From the NCBI GenBank assembly GCA_963691655.1, contig OY829326.1, positions 91,319,235 through 91,383,234 of the forward strand: DNA of 64,000 bases, read 5' to 3'. The translations under genes were made by a program, and so were the position numbers. Positions 24,162 to 36,033 of the stretch are shown here, in pieces. The notes beneath the pieces were generated by a model that had not been told where the DNA came from, searched no databases, and was given only the letters and a program-made list of their open reading frames with translations. Source of the stretch: Toxonevra muliebris (Eukaryota > Arthropoda > Insecta > Diptera > Pallopteridae). Within the stretch, counting starts at the first letter, position 1; each line of letters begins with the position of its first letter.

Positions 24162-25442
24162 CTGCTTGTGAGGAAGTGACAAATCAGTATACACTTTTTA
24201 ATAACAAAAACATTTTTCACATTCTTTCGAAATAAGTATTACGATTTTTTCATATTTTTCTAGAAATCAACTTCGGTTTTTCTTATAATTTGAAACATTT
24301 TCAAAAAGAACTTACTACGTTTACTAAAACAAGTTCAAAAACTAGTGAAAGAAAGCGCTAAAAATATAAGCAAAACTATTCCAAAAGATTCCACAAAAGG
24401 ATTTGCGAACTTAATAGTGACCATAATAAAAAGTTCAAAACGTACACAGAAACAAAGTTCTCAATTCGCAAAAAGAAAGTAACATAAGAGTGAATATTAC
24501 GAAAGAATAACAAACAAACAAAAAATACAACGCTGCAGCGCATGCAAAAAATCTCGCCGGAAACGGAAATAAATAATAATCAATGTAATAGAAAAGCAAT
24601 TTCATACGGTATCAATATACTTACATTTTTGCAAGTAAAATAAAAGTAGCAAATTATATTTAGTGTGGAAAACTCGTCAGAAAAGTATTATTAATTAAAT
24701 AAATTAATTAATTTGCAAGTGTTTTTTGTAATAGGAAAATTTGTATGTGTGTCTGTTTATACTTTTCATAGCGTAAAATATTTCGTGAGAACATTTGGTT
24801 TTATTTTTATATAGCAAATATTGATGTCTAAAACTGTAGAATTATAACAAGAATAACAACAACAAACCAACTGATTTTATACGGAATATATACATACATA
24901 CATTGAAGAATTGAAAAGGAAGAAGACGACATCGGTCTGTATTTCGACGAGATTCGAAGTAGCAAGAAAACAACACCAAAAAAAGATTTTAAAAACGTGC
25001 AAAACATAGAATATATAGAAGAAAAGACTTTAAATTTTCAAAACGGACTTCCAACGATTTCAAAAGACGACGAAAATATTAAAACAAAGTTAAAGTTGTT
25101 ATTTTCTATTAACTACTTACAAGAATTTTGATGTGTGAAATAAATCGGTTAACATAAAAAGGCCAAATTTAAATTTTTAAAATATAAATATAAATATATA
25201 AAAAACAACAACTGCAATAAACGGTTTGTGAGTCTTTGAACAAAAAAAAAAAAAAAAAAAAAAAAATATATGATCCTAATATTAAAAATAAACTTTTTAA
25301 TTCATTTAAAAACAAATAAATATTTATAAATAAAGAGACAAAAAGTTAAAAATAAATTACCCCAAATAATTGTGGAATAAAGAATAGGAGCAGCCTAAAG
25401 TGATTTTATATAAAACTATATCAGTTAAGGACAAAAGATAAG
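24162..25442 (+). other. Candidate non-coding (5'UTR) exon of a plus-strand host gene
   Basis: The block is bounded by a polypyrimidine tract plus TTCTTACAG|CTGCTTG at 24161/24162 and GATAAG|GTGAGTTTTT at 25442/25443, both strong splice sites. The 1.28 kb between is A-rich, free of recognised transposons and full of stops, like the long 5'UTR exons of fly developmental genes. An alternative acceptor (TTTTTCTAG) lies at 24263. Against this, AATAAA (25216) followed 20 bases later by A25 (25242-25266) suggests the block could instead contain a retroposed mRNA 3' end. No coding exon of such a gene was recognised in the window. Confidence 0.4.
25216..25266 (+). repeat. AATAAA plus genomic A25 tract
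   Basis: AATAAA at 25216-25221 precedes an uninterrupted run of 25 A at 25242-25266, spaced like a cleaved and polyadenylated mRNA end. No flanking target duplication was found. In such AT-rich DNA the hexamer could be chance. Confidence 0.6.
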
Positions 25443-26066
25443 GTGAGTTTTTAAATTAGATTTCCTTTTTTGAATGAGTAGAAATTCACGAAATGTAATC
25501 ATAAAGAGCTAGTAGTATTACGTAAAATCTTATTAAATATAATCAACTTTTTCCTATATCCAACTTTGATTTATGTCTTACCGTTATTTCGGTATAATAA
25601 TTTTTTTGAAAGTGAAAATATGGGGATGACCCGACACTCTCTGAGGTTATTCTGATATCCACCCCTTTTCCAAAGTTTTCCAATGAAAAATTCAAAAAGA
25701 CTTACAGCTTTTAGAAGAAGAATCATTTTAATTCATTTTTTATATAAGTCGGATTCATGTAAACTCGTAAATGCCTCGTAAGCCTTGTGAATCCGTTTAT
25801 TAATTATGAAAATAGGAAAACAGAGGAAAACATGATTTTATGTAATTCAATTTGACATAAGTCGGACTCGCCCATTTGCAATTAGTTAAAATTATTGCAT
25901 ATAAAAAACCAAATTAAAAATTTTCCAAATTTTTTTACTTAATTTAACTAATAATCAATCAAAACTTCTTACCGCTTTTTGGCATTAAATAGCATTATTC
26001 ATTCTTTAGGTAAAGTGTTGGTTAACAGGTTAAAAATGTAAAACAAAATTACTCAGTTAATTAAAT
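25443..26066. other. AT-rich non-coding DNA (intron if the preceding exon is real)
   Basis: No element ends, reading frames or RNA genes recognised. Confidence 0.4.
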
Positions 26067-26407
26067 ACAGTCAACTAACAAATTTTTTCTGCTATTGACT
26101 ATTCTAAAACGTGAACAAAGTCTGAAAGTTCTAAAACGCGATTTTTTAAATTTATTTAGGGCATATATTTTTTACTTTAAAGAAATTCTCAATTTAAAGT
26201 CGGTTTTTGGATTTTTTTCAATTTAAGTTATTTTACCAATAAAATGTTCTTTTGTACACCATAGGGTATAGTTTTTATTTAAGAAAAGTTTCTTCTGAGG
26301 TAAGATCATGAAGTTAAGGTTATTTTTTCGACAATCGCAAATGTGAACAATTTCTTAAACGTGAACACCTGTGTTTTTTATTAGTTCACGGTTTCGAGCG
26401 TTGACTG
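26067..26407. mobile_element. Short Tc1/mariner-superfamily (pogo-like) MITE with TA target
   Basis: The left end TA|CAGTCAAC and right end GTTGACTG|TA are exact inverses bordered by TA, the target of Tc1/mariner elements. The 341-bp interior repeats 'AACGTGAACA'-type motifs and has no reading frame. The inner part of the right end (CGGTTTCGAGCGTTGACTG) resembles the CGCTCGG-containing ends of the element at 39668-40193. Confidence 0.72.
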
Positions 26408-26481
26408 TATATCTGCTACATTTGCTTTTACCCTCACTTTACACTTTTACTCTGGTTTAACCCTTGAGTAAAATATTTGTT

Positions 26482-26781
26482 AGGCTGTGGTTATGTTCAG
26501 TTTTGTTCAGCGAACACAATGAAATTGTTGTTGCACTGAACACAAAGTGATAATCTTTATTCACTCTCTCAACGAACACGATATTCTGGGTGAAATAACC
26601 ACCGAGTACGCCGAGCATTCAGAGTGTCAGTGAGTTATTTCAAAATAGTATTAAACAAAGGAGTTTATTTCGACCAAAATCTACTCTGCAACGAACTCAA
26701 TTTAACCACCTACACCGAGCACAAGAGTAAAATATGTGTTCGCCGAACAGCCAGCACTAACTAGGCTGTGGTTATCAGCCT
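26482..26781 (+). mobile_element. MITE, family A, second copy
   Basis: Starts AGGCTGTGGTTATGTTCAG and carries CGAACAC, GCCGAGCATTCAGAGTG and AAAATAGTATTAAACAAAGG, the inverted counterparts of motifs in the 3947-4263 copy. At the right end the terminal motif (AGGCTGTGGTTAT, from 26763) is again in forward orientation rather than inverted, suggesting rearrangement or a second insertion. No coding capacity. Confidence 0.7.
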
Positions 26782-26986
26782 TACGACAACAAAAAATAGA
26801 AAACAAAAGATTTGTTGCTAGCGCATTTAATTGAAAACATTCATCGCAGAGAAAATAAAAAAAACTGTCTCCGAGAGAAAATGTAAATAATTGATTCACC
26901 TATAGGTTTTATAATATTTTCCCCGTTCCATTATTGATAAAAAAAAATCATGTGAAACTTTCAATATGGTTAAATATTGATATTGC

Positions 26987-26999
26987 TAACCCTTTGTAT
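26987..26999 (+). repeat. 13-bp target-site duplication, left copy
   Basis: TAACCCTTTGTAT is repeated exactly at 28173-28185 and brackets the RTE insertion. The sequence is itself the left tip of piggyBac element 2, so this copy is a separated fragment of that element's end. Confidence 0.9.
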
Positions 27000-28145
27000 C
27001 AATCGACCAGATATTCACACTACGCCAAATCCAAATCCAAAACAAATCGACACACACCATCTATTCGTCGATTATAAAGCCGCTTTCAGCACGATTAGAG
27101 ATCACCTATACGCCACAATGTCTGGTTTTGGTATCCCTGCAAAGCTCATTCGTCTTTGCAAAATGACACTGATAGACACCACCAGCGCAGTGAAAATTGG
27201 GACTAACCTCTCCGCGCCATTTGATACCAAAAGAGGTTTCAGACAAGGTGATTCTCTATCTTGCGACTTCTTTAACCTAATGCTGGAAAAATTATTCGAA
27301 CTGCGAACATCGACATCTCTGGCACTATCTTTTATAAGAGTGTCATGATGCTAGCATATGCTGATGATATTGACATCATTGGCATCAACGCGCGAGCAGT
27401 CAGTGCAGCATTCTCAAACTTGGAGAGGGAATCTCGTCGAGCGGGTCTAGTGGTGAACGAGGACAAAACGAAATACCTTGTGTCAACAAACAAAGAGTCA
27501 CGGCGTCTTGGACAAAATGTCGCTGTTGACAATTACAAATTCGAAGTCGTCAAGGATTTCGTTTATCTTGGATCCAGCATCAACACCAACAATAATGTCA
27601 GCCTTCAGATCAAGCGAAGAATAAATCTAGCCAAAAGGTGTTACTACGGGCTCAGTAGGCAATTGAGAAGTAGGGCCCTCTCTCGACGTACGAAAATAAC
27701 GCTCTTCAAGTCACTCATCGTTCCCGTCCTAATGTATGGCGCTGAGACGTGGACATTAACCACCAACGATGAGAGGCTGTTGGGAGAGTTCGAGAGAAAG
27801 ATACTTCGCAAGATCTATGGTCCTGTGTGCGTGGACGACGTTTATCGTATAAGATGGAACCATGAGCTGTACGCCGACATTGACGTTGTCAAGCGCATAA
27901 AACTCCAGCGGCTTCGCTGGCTGGGTCATGTTGAGCGAATGGATGAAAGTGCTCCGGCTAGAAGGGTATTTTATTCGAGCCACGGAGGAGGAACGCGTAG
28001 AAGAGGAAGACCTAATCTCCGTTAGAAAGACCAGGTACAGGGGGACCTGTCTGCACTTGGCCTTACTAACTGGCGCCGGCGCGCCCATTGCAGAAGCGAC
28101 TGGCAAGGCTTTATAGAGGCGGCCAAGACCGATCATCGGTTGTAG
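27000..28145 (+). pseudogene. RTE reverse transcriptase, C-terminal two-thirds, broken
   Basis: The first part (to about 27295) contains FVDYKAAFSTIRDH and KRGFRQGDSLSC, reverse transcriptase core motifs. After a frameshift the second part has the catalytic LAYADDIDIIG near 27351-27383, then LVVNEDKTKYL, VKDFVYLGSSI, MYGAETWTL, LRWLGHVERM and RRRGRPNL. This block order is characteristic of insect RTE-like endonuclease/reverse transcriptase proteins. A TAG stop (28023-28025) falls where tryptophan is normally found. The frame then continues (KDQVQGDLSALGLTNWRRRA) to a natural-looking stop at 28143-28145. The endonuclease domain is lost by truncation. Confidence 0.93.
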
Positions 28146-28172
28146 AGCCAACTAAGTATGTAAGTAAGTAAG
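27000..28172 (+). mobile_element. 5'-truncated RTE-like non-LTR retrotransposon
   Basis: The insertion begins inside the reverse transcriptase domain and runs to a short 3' tail, (GTAA)n-like, at about 28154-28172, typical of RTE-clade elements. It is bracketed by a perfect 13-bp target duplication (26987-26999 and 28173-28185). 5' truncation is the usual result of incomplete target-primed reverse transcription. It landed in the terminal repeat of piggyBac element 2, so it is the younger of the two. Confidence 0.93.
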
Positions 28173-28574
28173 TAACCCTTTGTATTACAATGTTGCAGAT
28201 CTGCAACATACTATAAACGAATTTTGAATAATGCTACGATGTAAAATGGAACATAATACGATGTTGTAGCATAATCAAAATATCTTTTTTACTGATTTTA
28301 TATTAACAAAAAATCAAATCTTGCAGCCCCTGTGTATGGCCTTCGGTACAACTGTGTAACAGCTTGATTTAGTCGTTCCTTCATGTTGCGCATTTTTGAA
28401 AAATAATTAGAAATTATAAAGGAGTAGTTTTTCTAAAAGTTTTTTGTTGAAAAAAACGCGTAAGTATTTACTTTCAATTGCCATTTTTTTGGTTTCTTTT
28501 TTAATGCATATTTATTATAAAATATGAGTTTTGCTGTTTGTATAATTTCTGCAACATTGAGTTAATATGGCACA

Positions 28575-28664
28575 TTAGCAGACACTGAGGGATCCGACGT
28601 TGATGATCACCATACGCCGATAGGAAAAAAAAATATGGCTCGAAGTCGGGTCTCTCAGTGTCTG
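28575..28664. repeat. Short inverted repeat (20-bp arms) inside piggyBac element 2
   Basis: GCAGACACTGAGGGATCCGAC (about 28577-28597) and GTCGGGTCTCTCAGTGTCTGG (about 28646-28666) are inverted copies with two or three differences, separated by about 48 bp. This could be a tiny foldback insertion or a native stem of the element. Confidence 0.7.
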
Positions 28665-28769
28665 GTCATGATTGACTGATAAAGGTTACAATGAGGGCTG
28701 ATGCAATTGAATTTATTTGGTTTTGGTATGGCTTCTAAACCATAAAAAAGTGAAGAAATATGTGCCATA

Positions 28770-29091
28770 TTTGACGAATGTAATAGCGATGACGGTTTTG
28801 ATTTTTCCGACGATGACAGTTTAGCTGATTCTGACTTCTTGACTGGCAAGAATGATATCTCGACAACAAAATTATCGGCTCTACTTTCACAACTATTTTA
28901 CATCTCTTCCTATTCTGGTATATCTTTTCAAAGAAGGCATTCTAAGTTTGGGGACCATGAGACGTAATCGAATTTCTGGTTGCAAACTTTCGCAAGAAAA
29001 GGACTTACAAAAAGAAGAACATTGTGTAAAAAATGTGACTTTGTGCTACTACAAAAATAACAATTGCTTGAAAGCATTCCATACAATGTAA
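28770..29091 (+). pseudogene. piggyBac transposase remnant
   Basis: One frame gives ECNSDDGFDFSDDDSLADSD, an acidic stretch as in piggyBac N-termini. A second frame (28852-29091) gives NYRLYFHNYFTSLPILVYLF and GILSLGTMRRNRISGCKL, matching the core region 'DN(F/Y)FTS..L...L...GI...GT.R.NR'. The normally invariant aspartate before NYFTS reads as histidine here, removing a catalytic residue. More than 200 codons are missing between the fragments, and a frameshift separates them. Confidence 0.85.
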
Positions 29092-29274
29092 ATGTCATTT
29101 TATACCCTTGTAGCTCAATGTTGCAGTACTGTAACAAACCTTATTTTTAAAGAAAAATATATTTTTATAAAAAAAAACCGAATTTTGAAAAAATATGTGT
29201 GTTTTTTTTATCTAAAAACTTTCATAAAATGATATCAGTTTTGAAATTCATGAAGTTGAGTTACAAAGGGTTAA

Positions 29275-32200
29275 AGTCATTCCAAAGTTTATTATACCCA
29301 TATGAACTAACTAAATGAATTTTTTTTAAAATAAAACCAGAGGCTCCTGTACTTTCACAGTTACCATAATTTATACACTAACCTCAATGTCCTTCAACTT
29401 TTTTGTATATCTTTTATATGAAATCTAGTCAGGGGAATATTCTGAGTAACTGAAAGTGCATTTCGTCTGTATCAAGAATGTTTTGTTTTTGCATTTTTGA
29501 AACACTAACTTCCTCTCCTGTCCCGTAGTGAACGGTGTTAAAGTAACCTTAGAAATAAAAGTTGCAGAAATTAAATTTTGCATATTCTATTGAAGCAGTC
29601 TCTTGAATACGTGTTTTAAAAATTGCCGACATTAGATAACAATCGCGATCGCCTCCCATATAAGTGAAATATTCCAAGCGAGTGGTTATTTTTGCTAGCT
29701 GACAGTTTTTCTAAGCTTGCCGAATTTGATTCGAATGCATTAGTATTTCTTTTGATATTCCACCACTTAACTGATTTAGCTCATCTCAGAACTAAACCTC
29801 TTACTGGCTGGTAAAAATCTCTGTAAAAAATTTGGTGGAAAATAGTTAATATGTAAGCCACTAATCAAATTTTGTCTAAAATTTTGAAGCGCCTTAACTC
29901 GTTATAACATCATAACTTTTGACCTAATGGCTGGACTAAAAATAGTTTATGAAAGCATTTTTGTTGAGAAATGTTAGTTGTAAAGAGGTAATAAAGTTTT
30001 TTTTTCCCGAGGAGCAGAAGGTCGTTGAAAATTCACATGCTTATGAAATTTGAATTATTTTTATTGATTCGTGAATGAAATCGGGATAAGATTAGCCGTG
30101 CAAAACAAAGTGTAAATGTTTTCAAAAACTTTGAATTGACAAAGTTATCGTAGTATTTATTAGTTATTTACCAAATACTTTAATTTTTGTCGTAAAATAA
30201 TTAGTTTCGAAAATGTGTTTTGCTAATATTACACAGAAAATCTATTCAAGATTAAGTTTTTCATCATTTTCAAGAAATGGGTTTTAAGAAAACTTCTATA
30301 TATATATTTCAATTAAAGTACTAGAGAAAAATATAGAAAGAAAAAATGGTTCTGTGGGAAAAATGTATGATTAATGACTGCAAAGTACATACTCTTCTGA
30401 AAGCTGAAACAGTGGGTCGAAAAGTAAAGTTCGCTTTGGAATTAAATATGTGCCGAAGAATTTAACCCGAAAAATGTCCAAGAAGAATTACAAAATTTAA
30501 AAAAAAAACAATTGAAAACTATAGATACAACTGCAATTCAAAAGCAGATGAAGGAAGTGCCAAAAGTTCGAAAATCAAACTTCAACGAAGTTGAATTTTT
30601 TTTTTTTGCAACTTTTAAGTAAGTACTAATTTATATATAATTTGATAAAATAGGTAAATAAAACTTTATTTACTTATAATAAACTAGAATAATGAATATT
30701 AATTTTCTATAACATTTTTTATAAATTGTTTTTATTTTGTCAATAATGAATTAAATATTGCTTTAAATTCATACATTTCATAAATTTCTACCCGTACTGA
30801 TAAGCTAATTTTGACCAAACTACTGTAAAGCTTGATACCGTGTTTAAAGCGCTTTTGTGAGGTTCTGACCTCGTCTAAACCCCATCCCACTAAAATCGAA
30901 ATGCAGAATACGATTTCTTGAATTTTCAGGATAAGAGCGCTTCAGGGAGAACACAATTTTTGTGGTCCACAAAGCTGGGGCTTATTTTTATCAGAAAACT
31001 AACTGCGGATTAGTTGTTTATTGACTTACATTTAACTTGAAACTGCATTTTATTTCAAAAAATCTTCCATATGCACTAGTGGGTTAAGCAGAGTGCATTT
31101 TGATTTGAAAAACTGAGCTACCTATGCCCTTATCCTCATTTTCTCGGGTTTTCTTGGAGACGTTTGTACAGCTTACATGACATTGAACTAGGATCTTTTC
31201 TGTTTTCATTTGGTTCTATCTATTCCTTTTGTTAGTGTTGTGCTTATGAGCAAGTGTGTTTCAGGAACCGATGAGAGTTTGTTAAATCAAGCTGGCCTGC
31301 GATCATAAATAAAGTTGGTCTTTATTCTACCATGATTGCAGCTTATTTGGAGGTTTAGTACTCAAATTAAGCCACAATGAATCCAGAATCCATTACTGAT
31401 CCCTAGAAAAAATGCATGCAAATAATTTCAAAAAAAATAATTTATTCTCTTTGAGTATTTTTTTAAATTTATACACTTGTATATATGTATCAACAAATCC
31501 ACTTCGCACTTTTTGTTTGCTTATGTAAAGCAATTTCATTTATTTTTTCAGTAAATATCAAAAAGTACCACTTCAACTATAATATAAAAATAAAGAAAGA
31601 AAACGCAATGGAGGGAAGTTCCACCATCGTCATATAAAATAAAGAAAAAGTTTTTTCTTTTTTCAATGATTTTTCAAAAAAAAAAAAAAAACGCTGAAAG
31701 AAAAGAGAAGGAGGAAAACTTTTTGAAATTCAATTTCACGACTTAATTTTTATTTGCTTTTGTTACTTTATTTAAAAAATAATTTTGTTGTTGTTGTTAT
31801 TGTTGCGACTGCTTACAATTCTTTCACAATTTGCCAGGATAGGAAAAATAATAAAATCAACAACAACAACAGCAAACAAAAAGGAAATATACAATTTAAG
31901 TGCATATAAAAGCAATGTATATGCATGTGTATGTGTGTGATATACAGAAAAGCATATATAAATCGGCATATATACAGTAGCAACCATAAACATAAATATG
32001 TACATGCAATATTCAGTGCAGTGCAACAGAGAGTCATATTGTACATACATTGAGAGAGAGCTAGAGCCAGGGCGAGAGCTCGAGAGCGTAAACCTTTACT
32101 GTATACCTCACAAAACCACTCATTCTCATTACCACACCCTCAACAGTGAGGTTATGTATACGTATTTTCATTTTTTCCTAGTGAAATATACATACTCTGT

Positions 32201-34161
32201 TGTGCAAAAATGTACACATTGATATAAAAAAACTGGTACAATTTAAATTTATACCTACATAGATAATATGGACTTTTACACTATTGCTTTTTTGTTTGGT
32301 GTGACACAACATTGTATGCGGAAGACTCCAAACGGGAAAATTGCACTTTGAACTTTTGACCACTCAATCAAACCCTTTTGCATGTAGTACTCATATAATT
32401 TTTAGAGTTGCATCTTGAATTGTCTACTCTCGTTGTAGATAACGTCGAAAATGTAAAGAATATAAAAAAATCAAAGACTGGTTATGGTTATCTGATTGAA
32501 TTGCATTGAGTTATCTTTGAACATAAGAAATCTACTTAACTGGCGTTGCTGGATAAATGCTGTCTGAGAAGATTTTCTTCTTAGCCAAGTACTCGGTGCG
32601 CCTACACCAAAATTACGGGTATCAATAGCGGGAATCCCAGCAGTGATAGAGAAAATTTGAGTATAGAGACGTAATCAGTGATCTCGAATCTTATTCATTT
32701 CGTGTAATAAATCACTGTTATTCATTTTGGGTGTTTTTAATAATAAATTAAAGTTTTGGTGAAAATTACTACACTCAATTGGCGACAAATTTTATTTTAT
32801 TTGCAAGTATTTTCCGCCTACAGAAGTGGAAAAAATTCCGGGCTTTATCGCATAAGAACGCTATACATATCGCATACGCATTCACTATCCAAAATATGTT
32901 CTCTTGAATTACAAGTATTTAAAGGTAAGGCAAGCTTCATGCTCTTTTTTAGCCTGAAAACTGTTCAAACAAAAGCCATGGGGGTTTGTCCATTACAAGC
33001 AGTTTGTCGAAAAGTTTTGTATAGTGACGGTTAGGTAATCAATGTGCGATTTGTTTGTGTAGTTACCACATGTAGTTAAAAGTTCTTGTACCTTAATGTA
33101 GATTTCCCAACACAGGACTGTTTGACAAATAACCCGCATATCAATCGATTACAAATTTCCGCTTCTGTGTTTGTACATATATGTAGGTATATTTGATCCC
33201 ACCTCAAATTCCCGTATTGCACTCCTGCTGCCGCAATTCGTATTTGCAAAATGGTACTTCCTCTTTTACGCTCCAACCAACCAACAGCAAACTACACATA
33301 CATATATTCTTCTGTTTATTTATTTTTTCTCTACGTGCAATATACAAATTTGTCCGTGTGTACATGTATGTGTGTCTGGTTATGCGATCTTTCCCGACCA
33401 TTATTGCATTGCCTGTTTGGTTATGTATGTGGGCTCATGTCCCTGTACATCCTTTTTCATGTATATACACTTTTATTTTTAAGCTTCACTTTATATTCGA
33501 GTGCAATTTAATTAAATCTTTTGTGGCAACTACGTAAAATATCCCACAAATTTTCTTTTTGCTTTTTGAACTTTTTATGTCCTTGCTGATCCTTTGTTAA
33601 TTTTATTTGTTTCTCTTGGAGCTCTGCACGGTGTCATTCATGTTGACATATGCAAATTAAATTATTTTAATTTAACACTTTGAACGTTCGTCTATAATTG
33701 CATTTTTATGTCATTATCATTTTCTCTTTCCCACTCTGTCTCTTTCTCTCTCTTGGCGCTCTTGTAATTAATTACCATTTTTTTCTTAGCCTTTTTCTGC
33801 CAATCGATAAATTTTCAAATTGCTCTCTTTCATCAGATTGAAGCCGTTGATGAAGTGGTGCAAAGTGTCGTAAATATTTTTGCTACTTAACACAAAAGAA
33901 AAAATCACAAGGATGTATATGTATGTATATGAATGTTTATGTGTATGTTTCACTACTTTTTAGCTACATGCATTTCATTTACATTTGCATTCATACGAAA
34001 TATATTACATTATATACTTGTTTAGTTTTTGTATCCTTGTGGTTCTAGTTGTAGTTCCTGCTGTTGCTTTTGTTATTGTTGTGGAATATGTGCAACACTT
34101 TATTAAAAACCAACAGCAACAATAATCAGCAAGCAAACAATGAAGAAAAGCAAGTACAAAA
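29275..34161. other. AT-rich non-coding DNA with simple repeats
   Basis: Nearly 5 kb without a recognised gene or element. Points of note: an inverted pair of (GTT)n at about 31786-31806 and (CAA)n at 31859-31872; a GAGAGAG-rich patch at 32050-32088 and a CT-rich tract at 33725-33760 that could bind GAGA-type factors; and ATATGTATATG-type repeats at 33910-33950. The 31772-33537 frames overlap on both strands and look like low-complexity chance frames. Confidence 0.45.
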
Positions 34162-34162
34162 G

Positions 34163-34207
<45 letters not shown>
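34162..34207. repeat. (TA)n microsatellite
   Basis: About 23 consecutive TA units, continuing from AAGTATATAAA on the left. Confidence 0.97.
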
Positions 34208-34210
<3 letters not shown>

Positions 34211-34743
34211 AGCATATACAAGAAAAACTGTGAAAAAAGTCAAAGAGCAATGGACGTGCCTCAAAATGGTGTACAAACGGAAATGCAGCACACATATGCA
34301 GTGGCGGATCTAGAAACCTTCAATTGGGAGGATTTGAGATTAGAAAATTATCTTACTTTAATTTTTTAAATCATTCTTCATCTGGACTTACCAAGGTTTA
34401 CCGCAACTACGCGGAAAAATTAAACGAATTTTTTGCAAAGTTCTTCCAAATTTAGCAGTTCACATTTGTAACTAAGTATTAAATTGTCAAAAAGTTCATG
34501 AACTAGCATTTGGATTTTGCCCGACCCTAGAACTAAAGTAGCAATTTTTCATAAAACACTGACGTGGGACTTTGAGTTTTTTTAAGCATAAAAGTAACAG
34601 TTTTTGTCATTTTACTGTAAGTAAAATCTTCCAACTTTGAAAGCCTTCATTCCGATATGATAAAATGATTCTGCCACCATATTCGCCATATTCAGCTGCA
34701 GCGATAAAACACCTTTTTGGTTATGTTTACCATTTATTTAATA

Positions 34744-35232
34744 CACTGAGAAAAATTTTGGAAATTGGTTTTTTCCGCACATATGGGTTCAGATTTCACG
34801 GAATTCTGGCTAGTTAAAAAAAATTCTGCATTCGGATTCAGACCAGACAGAAAATTTTGTTTTTGCAGACCTCTGTAATTAATTAAATCACGTGAGCTAT
34901 AAGTTTTAAATATATTTGATAGCGCTACATTTTTCCGAAATAAAAATAAATTTAGGTATAATTCTTTTATTAATTGAAATATGTATCCAAACAAATCATT
35001 CTGATTTTTTTGTGTTTACAACTTCTGATATTCACCAATTTAATAAGAATTCTGATTATAGTTTTAAACTTCCAACTGTTTAATTCAAAAAGTTTTTGGT
35101 TAAAAGTAAATAGGTTCCACTTTAATAGGTAAATATAAATAAATTGTTAAGACTGCCATATATTGACTTGACTCAAAAATGCTAGACATCCCAGTTGAAT
35201 TTCTAAGCTCCCGGGTAAATTTTTTCTCAGTG
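34744..35232. mobile_element. MITE with CACTGAGAAAAA ends
   Basis: The left end CACTGAGAAAAATTT and the right end AAATTTTTTCTCAGTG are inverted repeats of about 15 bp enclosing 489 bp. No reading frame and no clear target duplication. Confidence 0.55.
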
Positions 35233-35499
35233 CACTAAATGTATGGTATCACAAGAACCAAAATATATGCTTCCGTTAGAATTTTTTTCTGCTAAACCCG
35301 AATCTGGTTACAAAATTGTTTTAGTTTGCGCAATTTAAATTTTACATTAACTAATTTCGTCTACGTGATCTTACGAAATGAAGCTGTCGTCGGTAAATTA
35401 ATTCCTGTCACGAATTTGAAAGAAATGGCCCTCAAAATCCAAACGAATTCGAAGATAAAGTTGCTGACTGCTTATATGAAAAAAGTTTGAATGAAAGGA

Positions 35500-35560
35500 T
35501 CTACTACTACTACTATTATGGCACAACACCCGCTGGACGGCCAAGGCCGAGCTTTTCGTA
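35500..35560 (-). mobile_element. SINE family B, 3' fragment
   Basis: On the minus strand AAAAGCTCGGCCTTGGCC...CATAATAGTAGTAGTAGTAG matches the 3' end and (TAG)n tail of the complete SINE at 63493-63804. The tRNA-like head is absent. Confidence 0.8.
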
Positions 35561-35763
35561 TGAATGAAAAGATCAGCTGTAGCAATAGTAAAAACGAAAA
35601 TTAATCATAATGAAGTGTTTTTTATACAATAAGCTATAAAAATTGGTTCTATGGCAGCAGCGGTATTTTTAATAAAGGAGCAGACGGAGTGTCGAAGCAG
35701 ATGCTTATGTACAAGCATAAATATTAATTAATTCTTTCCCTTATGTTTGTGAAGAATTTCAAG

Positions 35764-36033
35764 CTTAACAACGACGCATTCAAGTACGCACTGAAAGGTC
35801 AGGAAGTTGGAATTGCACAATCGACGATGTCGAAAACAGTAAAACGGAGCTTGTATATTTTAGAAGCGACGCTTTAGGCAAAGCGGATAAACGTGAATTT
35901 GACTACTGAAGAAACAAGACAGGCTAAAATAGATTTCTATGGAAGAATTCGATTTCCTGAAGTTATAATGTGCGTTAATGGCACGTACGTAAAAATAATT
36001 CCCCTACTCCATGATTGTATTTTGCCAATATAA
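35764..36033 (+). pseudogene. PIF/Harbinger transposase fragment
   Basis: The frame reads VGIAQSTMSKTVKRSLYIL, a stop, then VNLTTEETRQAKIDFYGRIRFPEV and IMCVNGTYVKI. This matches HARBI1-like transposases: the helix-turn-helix 'GI.QSTVSR', then 'T..E......F......FP.VIG.IDGTH..I'. The expected catalytic aspartate of IDGTH is asparagine (VNGTY), and TAG at 35875-35877 interrupts the frame, so it is inactive. The rest of the catalytic domain is not discernible after 36033. Confidence 0.82.

Larger units (their letters stand above)
28176..29270 (+). mobile_element. piggyBac-like element 2, deleted relic, tip hit by RTE
   Basis: Right end TTACAAAGGG abuts TTAA (29271-29274). The left tip CCCTTTGTAT is at 28176, with a duplicated tip at 26990-26999 preceded by CTAA, a one-base decay of TTAA. 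Inside are an acidic N-terminal-like fragment and a catalytic-core fragment of the transposase. The internal motif CAATGTTGCAG with a following GTAACA occurs near both ends (28188 and 29116) in direct orientation. The element is too short to be autonomous. Confidence 0.85.

Noticed and set aside
31772..33537. Cluster of overlapping reading frames of 60-114 codons on both strands
   Set aside because: Rich in Tyr/Cys/Phe/Leu from ATATGTATATAC and TTTTCT simple sequence, overlapping in all frames, no conserved motif; these are chance frames.
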